A stretch of 64,000 bases of DNA from Tubulanus polymorphus (taxonomy: Eukaryota; Nemertea; Palaeonemertea; Tubulaniformes; Tubulanidae): contig NC_134026.1 of assembly GCF_964204645.1 (NCBI RefSeq), positions 18,000,650 through 18,064,649 on the forward strand, written 5' to 3'. Shown piece after piece: positions 52,792-61,784 of this stretch. Position 1 is the first letter of the stretch. Every line of letters begins with the position of its first letter. The notes under the pieces were generated by a model that worked only from the letters and a program-made list of their open reading frames with translations, ran no database searches and was not told the origin of the DNA. The position numbers were made by a program, and so were the translations under genes.

Positions 52792-53576
52792 TTACAACTT
52801 CAGATGTAAAATACAATGATTTTAGACGAGCTCTGCGCATGACCCCCTTGGACGGTCTTGGGAAGGACACAAATCCGAAATGGTACAATTCTATGAACGG
52901 TAGAGATCGATCTTTGGTGTTGTCGGTCCACTTAAATTTAAAGAAACGTAGAGAAGCATTTGGTGATAGGAATTCTACGACATCGAGTTACAATCGTGAA
53001 ATGGATCACTTGGCGGCATACGCACACCATGTGGGACCTTTGCCAAAAATGGATGGTGAACCGTTTCCTGATTTACCCAAACTAAAGTACAGAGTCGGCT
53101 ACTACAGAGAGTGGAACAACAATACAGAAGTGATCAACTATGAAGTGAGTACAAGTGATTTTATGCCGATTCTAGACTACATGACTTTTGAAACCGACGT
53201 ACCAGACAACGATGAACAGGAGAAAAATAAATCGCGACGCAAAAAGAGAAATAAAGACGATATGAACTCTGTCAATGTAAATTTTAAGTATAAAAAACAA
53301 TTGTTCACCGTTTTGGACTTGTATCCTAGCTTGGATCTTGTACCGACCCCTAGATCATCTTTACCCAATGCCCGACTACCACCACCCCAGTCTGATACAA
53401 CCGGTCGCAAGGTATCCTTTATAGAAATAGTCGATACGGATACAACCAGTCAACACGTTATAAATCTACGAGTGACCAAGTACTCGAATCCGTTCGATGC
53501 AAGTGAAAAACACTTTGTAAAGTTACTACCTACTGAAAAACTTTACAAGAAACGGCTTCGACAGACATGGAATTAG
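52746..53576 (+). CDS. viral protein of unknown function
   Basis: 276 residues, ATG inside the end of the previous gene (46-bp overlap) and stop 10 bp into the next, so translation is tightly coupled or the mRNAs are separate. Basic block KSRRKKRNK near 163-170 is a likely nuclear signal; the C-terminal third is Pro/Ser-rich then beta-like. No family recognised. Its position among the intron genes suggests capsid-associated or packaging function, but this is inference. Confidence 0.7.
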   Translation: MSWHFKDSRHSGYPLITTSDVKYNDFRRALRMTPLDGLGKDTNPKWYNSMNGRDRSLVLSVHLNLKKRREAFGDRNSTTSSYNREMDHLAAYAHHVGPLPKMDGEPFPDLPKLKYRVGYYREWNNNTEVINYEVSTSDFMPILDYMTFETDVPDNDEQEKNKSRRKKRNKDDMNSVNVNFKYKKQLFTVLDLYPSLDLVPTPRSSLPNARLPPPQSDTTGRKVSFIEIVDTDTTSQHVINLRVTKYSNPFDASEKHFVKLLPTEKLYKKRLRQTWN

Positions 53577-55420
53577 AAGAGGTGTTGGCAAATAAATTAA
53601 GTGAAAAAATGGATAAAATGTCTACTCCGATAACTGGATCCATTCAGACTAGACTGAGAAAGAGGAAAAAACAAGCAAAACACCGCGGTACTGAAAGTAG
53701 CAGCGAGGAAGAAGGCGAAGACGATGAAGTGATTAAGCCGGCCGAGGATTTTGTGATGGATTTACTCAATCAAATCGGTACAGGGAACAATGCAGACAAT
53801 CAAATATCGGTAGAAGAAGAAATGCGAAGTAGTAGACGTCCCAAGCGATCACAAAGAAAAAAACAAAAAGTTGTTCGTTTTGAATTGGACCAGGTCACTC
53901 CGTTGTCATCAGAACCCATGGAAGTTGATGAAGAGGAGTCTGCGGACGTTGTTATACCCAACCCAACAAACGATGCATGTCCCTTACCCATTTACACACC
54001 ACCTAATAAGACTGGAGCAATTGTTGAAGACATCGACGTACGTTTCTCTCTGTTGTGGGTGGACGAACCACATTTTAAGGCGGTCTACAACAGTTTTGGT
54101 AGTTGTACACATAGAACAGCGTGGCCTATAGACAATATAGCAACAGCAATACAACTCATGAAGGATATGGCTATAACGGAATTTATAAGTGTTGTGAGTG
54201 AAGCTCGACCTTACTGTCAAACAGAAAAACACGTGGAGAAGGTTCTAAATAATTTGAAACGTTTTGATAAACAGTCAGCAAACTCTACTGGTAATTGTAA
54301 CACAGCAGATGAATTACACACGTTTGCCAGTAGCGGAAGTGTGTGTCTACCCATATACTCATTGGACGATGCTGCGATGACCACTGATAGTCACATTACG
54401 ATAATCGACAAAGATTTGAGCAAAGTTAAACTTGTCAGAGGCATCCTATTGGAAAAACTCTTACAAAGTCCGTTGACATCACCCACAGATGTGCTGGACG
54501 AAACAAGTAGGTTGGATGAGAGCGGTCAATTTCAATACACAATGAGAAAACAGTTGTTCTCCGTATGCAATTCGACAACCGTGAGTGGGGGTGCGGATAT
54601 TACAATCGGTGCTGTGTTGTCACCTTCTGAAAATCCATTTCTGAACATTAACCTAGCGCCTTGTATCCAAGAAAACGAAAGAGCAACGAAATTGATCAGC
54701 GACATTCGAAATATTCTTACTTGGGACAAATTGCCACGAAATTGGTTTCAATATAGAATGTTCAAAAAGAAATCGGCTACACTCATCTACACCACTAATA
54801 AGTGGGGTGATCAAAGCAGTAAAGTCATAGGTGATTCTACAACTTCGGATAAATACCAACATTATTCAATGTATCAACTTCAACAAAGTGGTTGTGGCGT
54901 GGATCGTTTCGATTCGGTTACAGAATACATGCCTAGCAACCTCAAAGGTAGGAAGATATCTGTTGGTACCGACGAACAACAAGTTCTATCAACCGTAGAC
55001 ATTACCCGTGCAGGAGTGCAGAGTAGACTTGCAAGTTTAAACACTGGTCATTACTTGTCTAATTTCAACACGTTTGGAATCTTTAATCTATCAGTGGATA
55101 CACACAAGACCATGTATCAAAGGCTAAAGTCCTACGTAAAACCTTTGACTATAACCGAACATTGTTGTATGGCATACGATTCAAGTTCAGATACTTATGT
55201 TATAACTTCCCCTCTATTACCCACCACTATAACCAATCATGATAAAACTTGTGTGTTGTATATGGAAGGACGCAAGTCCCGTTTAGCCACAGTCGGCACT
55301 CATGGATCAGTAGTCAGTAGCTCTATGGTCGAGGACAACAACTCGTTGAATATATTATGTGAAAACTATACGTGTTACCATGAACTTGGTCAAATGTCAA
55401 AGAACTCTGTGATTTTGTAA
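53567..55420 (+). CDS. viral nuclear protein, possible capsid-vertex/packaging factor
   Basis: 617 residues. The N-terminal 110 are disordered and charged: RLRKRKKQAKHR, an acidic SSSEEEGEDDE and a second basic block RRPKRSQRKKQK. The rest (about 140-617) looks folded, without motifs. The gene adjoins terminase exon 1 and runs opposite to it; in vertebrate herpesviruses the capsid-vertex protein gene (UL17/UL93) lies in the same intron, so a similar role is plausible by position only. AATAAA follows at 55473. Confidence 0.7.
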   Translation: MELEEVLANKLSEKMDKMSTPITGSIQTRLRKRKKQAKHRGTESSSEEEGEDDEVIKPAEDFVMDLLNQIGTGNNADNQISVEEEMRSSRRPKRSQRKKQKVVRFELDQVTPLSSEPMEVDEEESADVVIPNPTNDACPLPIYTPPNKTGAIVEDIDVRFSLLWVDEPHFKAVYNSFGSCTHRTAWPIDNIATAIQLMKDMAITEFISVVSEARPYCQTEKHVEKVLNNLKRFDKQSANSTGNCNTADELHTFASSGSVCLPIYSLDDAAMTTDSHITIIDKDLSKVKLVRGILLEKLLQSPLTSPTDVLDETSRLDESGQFQYTMRKQLFSVCNSTTVSGGADITIGAVLSPSENPFLNINLAPCIQENERATKLISDIRNILTWDKLPRNWFQYRMFKKKSATLIYTTNKWGDQSSKVIGDSTTSDKYQHYSMYQLQQSGCGVDRFDSVTEYMPSNLKGRKISVGTDEQQVLSTVDITRAGVQSRLASLNTGHYLSNFNTFGIFNLSVDTHKTMYQRLKSYVKPLTITEHCCMAYDSSSDTYVITSPLLPTTITNHDKTCVLYMEGRKSRLATVGTHGSVVSSSMVEDNNSLNILCENYTCYHELGQMSKNSVIL

Positions 55421-55519
55421 ATGTAAATATGCTGCTTTAGAATTTGATTTGTGGATCTATGGTAATGGTATCAATAAATAAAAATAAAGTGACTTTTAGT
55501 AAAAAAATATTGCACTTAC

Positions 55520-56932
55520 TTCTTTTTCTCGGATGATCAGTGTTCTGAAGGAATTTGATGAGAAGGGTTGCTTATCCAAACAGCGACCATCCAGGGTATA
55601 ACGTTTGTAACGAACGTAGAGTATCGAGTATTGTGAATCTTTTTGAATGTATCCTTGCAGATAGTAGTCTTTTTCGTCTATATCCGACTCATCTTTACTG
55701 TGTCGAATTTTGACGGTGGTACACGTGTGGTTATTGGGATTGGGAATGTTACCACCAGCAGTATTACCGATCACAATTTCACGCATTTTATTTTTTTGAA
55801 CCTGTTTCTTGGTCTCCATGAAGTTTTTCTTTTCCTTTTCGTTGAATTCCTTCAACATTTCGGGTACGACGTCTTGCATGGTTTTGAACGCATTTGTAGT
55901 CAATCGACCACTAGCCGTTCCGTAAATGTTCTTGTGACCGGCATAAGGAAACCAAACAATTTCCATACAACTGTTGGCTATGTGCGACACAGTTTTACCC
56001 AAACGTCTTTGCACTTCTAAAATCATGACAGTGTATTGTTTAAGTATCATGTACACTTTCAAACATTCATCATACGTCAAATAGTCCATGTTGAGTTTGC
56101 GTTTCAGCAAAAGGAACAAAAGTTGGGCATATTGCTCCATGTGACTACGTTTTAGATTGTGAGCAAGAGTTTCGAATTTGTTAAGACATTGAAAACGGGC
56201 CAAGTCAAAACAGTGCATTTTTGCATAGTCAGTGCCTGGTGCTGTTTTCTTGTCTTGATGAATGGTAACTGTGATATTAGTGTTGGGCTTTGTTGAATTG
56301 ACATTATCATCGCCACCACCAACATTATCTACTAAATTCCACCACATGAATTTAGAATCATAGTTGTCTTTGGGTAATTTTTTGTTTGTACCTTCATCGT
56401 AGTCGTCCTCCTCACAGTCATCTTCGTCATCAGAGTCCAATGGACCATTACAACCATTTTCACTGTTTGATAAAATCAAAGTTTTCATCCACTTATAAGA
56501 GAGAAACTCTTCGCTCCAGCGAAGGGTGTTAAATACTCTATGTTGGTCGGTAGCGTTTAAGTTCATTCTCGAGGCTATGCATATTGTTTTGACAGTGTCT
56601 GGTTGAATTGTGTTGTCTCGAGCAATTTTTTTCAACACGAACGCTAAACTATTGTTCAACGTTTCAAATGCACTGTTGTTACGATAGTTTTGCAGATCGT
56701 GTGAAGAGGTTGTTGCGGCTTTTAAAACAGTTTCTGGGTAAATGAGTCTTCTTTTAGGAGACTGTAATAAATCGGCCGTTTCGTTAACATACTGCAATGT
56801 TTTGCCGCAATCGAAATGTGAGAGTTTAGTGTCTCTAACTATTCCTATGCCTGGGTAAGTTACGTATTTGGGGAAACAAAGTTGTTCACCGTTTCTCGTT
56901 CTTTTGAACGCTATTATACCCTCCCGAGTCAT
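55520..56932 (-). CDS. terminase large subunit, exon 1 (Walker A)
   Basis: 471 codons from ATG 56932 to donor GTAAGT (exon ends 55520); beyond the donor the frame would stop after seven codons. Residues 308-315 read QRRLGKTV, a Walker A motif of terminase type, followed by a KNIYGTASGRLTTNAF segment as in the adenine-motif region. An acidic tract (DSDDEDDCEEDDYDE) and an Asn-rich linker sit near 165-225. The N-terminal 150 residues have no parallel. With exon 2 the product is 1,153 residues, longer than vertebrate herpesvirus terminases (about 650-750), mostly through insertions. TATA-like AATATATATT lies about 55 bases upstream. Confidence 0.8.
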
Positions 56933-57033
56933 GGTGACTCTGTGGAAAATCTACCGAAGCTAAAGTAAAAAGTCAAGACATAATATATATTTTTCAAAAG
57001 CTTACATTTTTATTTTAGATCAAATTATTCTAG

Positions 57034-57882
57034 TTAATAATACAATATGCTACTATTACATGTGATATCATCATTCCACGATAAATGTTTACTACGTGCT
57101 ACAGGTATATAAGTTTCAAAGTCCGTTTGTCTACAAATGTTTTCTATATATTCCATATTTTCAGCATACATTGGTTCTACACAAGGCGACTCCTCGGTAT
57201 CCAAACAAGCGATATTCTCAAAGTCCAATTTCTTTGGAGACACCATCTTCACGTTTTTGCCTAACACTACATTAATGTTTTTAGTTGGCGAAATATTCAC
57301 AATGGGAAAGTCTTTTTTGTCTTCTATTTTAGCAGTCTTGGGCGGTGTAACGTCGGGTATCAAAAAAAGATAAACTTGTTTTTCTGGTGTTGAATTCGTG
57401 TTGATCTGGGTAACAGTAGTGGAGATTTGCTGATTTGAAAATTGGATTTCAGGCGCAATGGTACACGTTGGTGTCTTTGCTGGAGATGGAGTTTTACACA
57501 TTATTGGCTTCAACAGAGACAAAGTTTTGCTAATTTTGTTAGGTGAAGGAGATTTACATTTCCTAGGCGGTGATTTTTCCACGCTCACTTCTTTTACTTT
57601 TTTCGTTGAAGTATACTTGTAATCAGGATACTTTAACTTGTGTTTTGCTTTCTCGATGTCAGTTGCTTCGATATAAAATTCCTTTTCTTCTGCGGGTAAC
57701 AAATTCCAAATTTCAGCAATTAGTGCACTGGCTTTTGTCTGGTGTTGATTTTTGTAGTAATCTGCCATATATGATCGAAAAATCATAAACGGGTTTCTTG
57801 GCCTTGGAATGTGATTTACCTTGATTAGAAGTGTTCTGTAATGTCCGCAGAGAAAATGTGACTGGAATTGTACCAAACGCAT
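57034..57882 (-). CDS. viral HMG-box protein
   Basis: 282 residues. Residues 28-95 form one HMG box: IPRPRNPFMIFRSYMADYY at the start, IWNLLPAEEKEFY in helix 2, and AKHKLKYPDYKY at the end, the pattern of SOX/MAT-type sequence-specific boxes rather than HMGB. A Lys/Pro/Ser-rich tail follows with repeated SPxK/KxPSP minor-groove or kinase motifs (KSPPRKCKSPSP, CKTPSPAKTP, SPTK, SPKK). Probable DNA-bending chromatin or transcription factor. TATA-like ATGTATAAAG lies upstream. Such a box is not a known herpesvirus core gene, so capture from a cellular gene is likely; there is no intron. Confidence 0.85.
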   Translation of the reverse strand: MRLVQFQSHFLCGHYRTLLIKVNHIPRPRNPFMIFRSYMADYYKNQHQTKASALIAEIWNLLPAEEKEFYIEATDIEKAKHKLKYPDYKYTSTKKVKEVSVEKSPPRKCKSPSPNKISKTLSLLKPIMCKTPSPAKTPTCTIAPEIQFSNQQISTTVTQINTNSTPEKQVYLFLIPDVTPPKTAKIEDKKDFPIVNISPTKNINVVLGKNVKMVSPKKLDFENIACLDTEESPCVEPMYAENMEYIENICRQTDFETYIPVARSKHLSWNDDITCNSSILYY

Positions 57883-57972
57883 TGTACCCTTACAACATGT
57901 CCGATTTTATTTTTTTCGTAACTTTATACATTTCCTATCTTGTTCCATTTTGGCTCATTTTTCTCACCTTCT

Positions 57973-60900
57973 CTATTCTGCGCTGTTGGTTGGTTTAGTT
58001 AGGTATAACATTTGTAACTTTGTATCCATCTCTGCATTCTCCTTAATATTTTTGTTCAACTCTTTAATAGCATAGTTGCCAATCACACCGTTCTTAGCGT
58101 AGTCCAAATTATGATCGAGACGGGTATTGCCGTGTTGACCAACAGTTCTTTTAATTGTTTCCTTTTCCATCGTTAATAATTTAACTACAACGTAGATGAG
58201 CAACGGTGTGAATATGCAGTTCAAAATAACACTGGTTAAATTGATAACAGCACCATATTTCTCACCGAAGGTTTCCACGTGTAGTGCTACAGTATGTTTT
58301 ACATAGTCCATGTAGCTCATATGTCGTATGTTGAATGGTAATTTCTTTTGATCGTTGACAGTATCGCCCGGACCACCACCAATGTACACAGACTGACCAA
58401 AGTCTCCTCCGCCACTACCCACAGACCGTCTGTTTCTACGAGGTGCAACTGTTGTTGTTTTGCCGTTTTTACCTTTCTTTCCTTCGTTAGCAGTTCTGAA
58501 TCTATTGTATATCGGTGCGTGTAGATTTCCATCTAAAAGAAGCTCTTCGGCTGTGTTAGGCAAAGAGGAGGGTAGGTTGGTCGTAGAATATGGCCAAAAG
58601 TGATGAGGAACAGAATCGCGTTCCTGACGTTTCAATCGCTGCTCGTTAAGCCTATTGATGGCAGTGGCATCCAACGTGGATAAAAATTTACTCGGTGATT
58701 TCGGACTCATGGCTTCTGCAAAAGACACCTCAATAAGGTGATGGCGGATTCCTTCATCCAGACCAGAGTGATAGCCGGTGTTGTGGCTGGTTTCATCGGG
58801 TTTCGGAACATAGTCCATATCTGTGCTAAGGAAATTGTTGTTGATTCCACCTCCTCCACCACCGATCATGTTGGTAATATGAGTACCGCCGGTATTTGTG
58901 GTTTTATCCAAAGGGTCGCGCTTTCCTTTATGGAAAACATTGTACTCGGACGACATGGGAGTTGTCTTGCGTTCCTCTACATGATGAAGCTTGCCTGTAA
59001 CGCCCGAAAACGTTACCTTTTGATTACCTACGTTAAAGTGTAATCTACCAGGCATTCTATTACAAGGCGTGATTTCGTTCAATTCGGGACTTAGCCGTTT
59101 TCCGTTATCGAGAACTTGCATATAGCTAACTCCGAGTTCTTTGGACATAACTTTGACAATTGGACTCACATAACACAAGTCAGACAAATGTGGTACTTCA
59201 TCTCTTAGTCGTGATTGTAGATTTCTATAAATCGTTGGAATCGGCATGCCTGGGTAGTCTAATTTCAACGAGGGTACGACTCTCATATCTTTCCACAATA
59301 CGGTCTGGCATCTATGAATGGCCCAGTCGTCGCCAGACTTTGTTATATGAATGTGTTGATCTGGGTATAGAGTTTCGGCCATGGCTGTTGGATCGAGGCC
59401 ATAAATTCGTTCGCTTAAACGTTCAAGTGCCAGTTTCGTTCTTGACATTTGATTGTGCATTTGACCCATACGGTTGTTAACCAAATTGAAGTTGTCTGCT
59501 TCATCTCCGCCAATGTTTAACGGTAACCAAGTAGCAGATTGGATGTTGGTGAATTTTGTGGTTGTTGGTGCCGTTGGGTTAGCGGGTCTAGCCGTATTGG
59601 CTACATTAGCTCCAGTCGTACCGATTCTCGTCAACGTAACAACACCCTTAATACATTTCCAATCGTGGTCATAGGCATCCGTGTATTTTGTGCTCACACC
59701 CGAACACACAGCTTCATCCAAATCGGTAGGAGTACCGGTCACCTCTGGGTTAAAGCCGTGTCGATGAACATACCGCCTGGAGTTGGTTAACGATTCTTCA
59801 TTAGTGTATTCTTGTGCTGGTTTGATGCTGTACTTTAATTTGTTTCGATTCCACCGTTCTACATACCTTTCGGGTTTACCTATTTGACTTTTGTCTACAA
59901 ATTGCAATATGACCGATCCATCTACCATATACGTTTGGTAAACGCCGCTCGGTTGATCCATACACTTGGTCGCGCCGTCTTCACCTAAAGGGTTGATATC
60001 CAGCCTATTGAAGTGTGCTGCATCTATCTTCTGTGTATCGTAAACTTTGAAAACGTGTGGTGAATTCAACAGATCTTTGGTATTTTCCACAAAAGTGGTA
60101 ATTTGATTCACGGTGTTGCTTGCAGAAGACCCAAGTGCCATGTCGGTGTGCTGAAGACCGCTAACGATTTTAGCCGTGACAGGAATTTCCATTAATGGTG
60201 TAAACGGACACAAGGGCACAGAAGTGTCCAAGTCGTGAATGTTGTTGTCAATTACAGACCACATTAAAGTAGCGGCTGGGTGATCGGAATTTCTAACGTG
60301 AGTGTAGCCGAAGTTACCATCTTTTGTAATTCCATATTCTGGCTCTGAAGATAGAGGGTCGATTTGGGCAGAGTTTATTCGTTTTCCAATCTTGGACATT
60401 TGTGCCGATCCGAAAGGTGTCGATACTCGTTTACCACCTTTAGTCGCTTGATAAGGGAACGAATACGTTACGGGTACATTTGTGTCTAAGATACAATTTC
60501 TAACATACAAGTGACCGGCACCTCTGTTTAGACAGACCGACATCAGTTGCGATCGAACGTAGTCGTTGAAAATCCCCTTTACGGTATTGTCGGTTACGTT
60601 TGATCGAAATTGATTGGCCGACACTTGAGCCATGGGTAGTGTTTCGGTAATGTTAATGGCCGGTAGCGAACTTGTATCGAAGATTTCACATTTCTTCTGT
60701 TCATGCCATTTTTGACATTCATCGGCCGTAACACCGTGCTCTAAAGTGGGTAGCCAGGTTAGCGTGGGTTCCCATGCATTTTCATTGCATCTGAAGGAAA
60801 CGTGATGAAACATGGCACGACACGCAAAAATATTGTCCATTTTATAGACACGGTGATTCGGTGTAAACACCTTTAGGGTACCTGTGGTTATGCTGGTGGA

Positions 60901-61650
60901 AGTGGTAGCCGGGGTTGCTTTCGGTCCACGTAGTTGTTCTGCTGCATCGGCCAGAGTGTCCACGTGAATATATCGATGTTTTTGCTTCTCGCATACCTTT
61001 GCGTTTCTAGCGTCGCTTACTTCCCTGAGTTTGTTTGCATTTTTGAATAAAATGGTGAACAGCGGAAACGGTCTTGTTCTAGCCTTATCATCGGCGTCGT
61101 AGTGAGCGGTGTGTTTTACCTTGGCGCATATAGACATTTTTTTATACGCCGCTCTTTCTCGCCAAGTTGGTAACTTTGGGAAAATTGTGTTTTGTACATC
61201 TTCATGTGTAACCGAGATGGTGTAGACAAAATGACTTGCTCCACCCACAGATGGCTCGCGACCATCAACACCTGCTGTACCGCCAATGCTTAAATCGGTG
61301 AAATCTGTAGCCTTGTCTGGGTACGCATCACAAAGTTTTAGACCCGCCGATTCATCGTAGAACGATTGAGCTGCAATAAAATTCGAATCCTCTACTTTGA
61401 TTTGCAGCGGTGCTTGAATTATTTCTGGATCAACCACATATTCGTCCCCTGTTATCAATCTAAATAAGTTGTCGCCAACTTTTGCATTCGTGCTATTTGC
61501 AGCAGCTAATTTTAATTCCAAAACATCGGTAAGTTTTCTGAGATTATACTGGGTAGTGTAGGTACCGTCGCCGGCCAATGAATATCTACAACAACAACAA
61601 CATAGTAGCATAGCTATGATTAAAAGTTTGTTTATTTGAAGTCGCGGCAT
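57973..61650 (-). CDS. large type I envelope glycoprotein
   Basis: 1,225 residues. Signal peptide 1-26 (KLLIIAMLLCCCCCRYSLAG). Ectodomain with scattered Cys and several N-x-S/T sites; a coiled-coil-prone segment near 725-760 (NRMGQMHNQMSRTKLALERL). A furin-type site RRNRR lies at 1071-1075, followed by a Gly-rich stretch (SVGSGGGDFG), then a membrane-proximal part and a transmembrane helix at about 1134-1159 with a 65-residue cytoplasmic tail. Topology fits an envelope fusion or attachment protein. The furin site is close to the membrane, unlike most gB proteins, so I do not call it gB. No stop or shift. Confidence 0.85.
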   Translation of the reverse strand: MPRLQINKLLIIAMLLCCCCCRYSLAGDGTYTTQYNLRKLTDVLELKLAAANSTNAKVGDNLFRLITGDEYVVDPEIIQAPLQIKVEDSNFIAAQSFYDESAGLKLCDAYPDKATDFTDLSIGGTAGVDGREPSVGGASHFVYTISVTHEDVQNTIFPKLPTWRERAAYKKMSICAKVKHTAHYDADDKARTRPFPLFTILFKNANKLREVSDARNAKVCEKQKHRYIHVDTLADAAEQLRGPKATPATTSTSITTGTLKVFTPNHRVYKMDNIFACRAMFHHVSFRCNENAWEPTLTWLPTLEHGVTADECQKWHEQKKCEIFDTSSLPAINITETLPMAQVSANQFRSNVTDNTVKGIFNDYVRSQLMSVCLNRGAGHLYVRNCILDTNVPVTYSFPYQATKGGKRVSTPFGSAQMSKIGKRINSAQIDPLSSEPEYGITKDGNFGYTHVRNSDHPAATLMWSVIDNNIHDLDTSVPLCPFTPLMEIPVTAKIVSGLQHTDMALGSSASNTVNQITTFVENTKDLLNSPHVFKVYDTQKIDAAHFNRLDINPLGEDGATKCMDQPSGVYQTYMVDGSVILQFVDKSQIGKPERYVERWNRNKLKYSIKPAQEYTNEESLTNSRRYVHRHGFNPEVTGTPTDLDEAVCSGVSTKYTDAYDHDWKCIKGVVTLTRIGTTGANVANTARPANPTAPTTTKFTNIQSATWLPLNIGGDEADNFNLVNNRMGQMHNQMSRTKLALERLSERIYGLDPTAMAETLYPDQHIHITKSGDDWAIHRCQTVLWKDMRVVPSLKLDYPGMPIPTIYRNLQSRLRDEVPHLSDLCYVSPIVKVMSKELGVSYMQVLDNGKRLSPELNEITPCNRMPGRLHFNVGNQKVTFSGVTGKLHHVEERKTTPMSSEYNVFHKGKRDPLDKTTNTGGTHITNMIGGGGGGINNNFLSTDMDYVPKPDETSHNTGYHSGLDEGIRHHLIEVSFAEAMSPKSPSKFLSTLDATAINRLNEQRLKRQERDSVPHHFWPYSTTNLPSSLPNTAEELLLDGNLHAPIYNRFRTANEGKKGKNGKTTTVAPRRNRRSVGSGGGDFGQSVYIGGGPGDTVNDQKKLPFNIRHMSYMDYVKHTVALHVETFGEKYGAVINLTSVILNCIFTPLLIYVVVKLLTMEKETIKRTVGQHGNTRLDHNLDYAKNGVIGNYAIKELNKNIKENAEMDTKLQMLYLTKPTNSAE

Positions 61651-61784
61651 CGTGGTTGTGAGTTATAAGTCACTAATATTTCGCTTGAAAATAATTCACG
61701 ACTCGGTGTAGGTAATTTCTAATAGTAGATATAAGCAGTTATCAAATATAAAAAAATACACTGGTAAAGTCATTCGCGTGTCAA

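Larger units (their letters stand above)
49686..55519 (-). other. terminase intron carrying four opposite-strand genes
   Basis: Donor GTAAGT (55519-55514) and acceptor TTTCAG (ending 49686) give a phase-0 join of 5,834 bp. Inside lie an inverted repeat and four plus-strand genes. The spliced terminase gene of vertebrate herpesviruses likewise encloses opposite-strand genes in its intron. Confidence 0.8.

Noticed and set aside
57973-61650. Glycoprotein B
   Set aside because: Topology is compatible, but the furin site is at the wrong place and no gB motif was recognised by eye.
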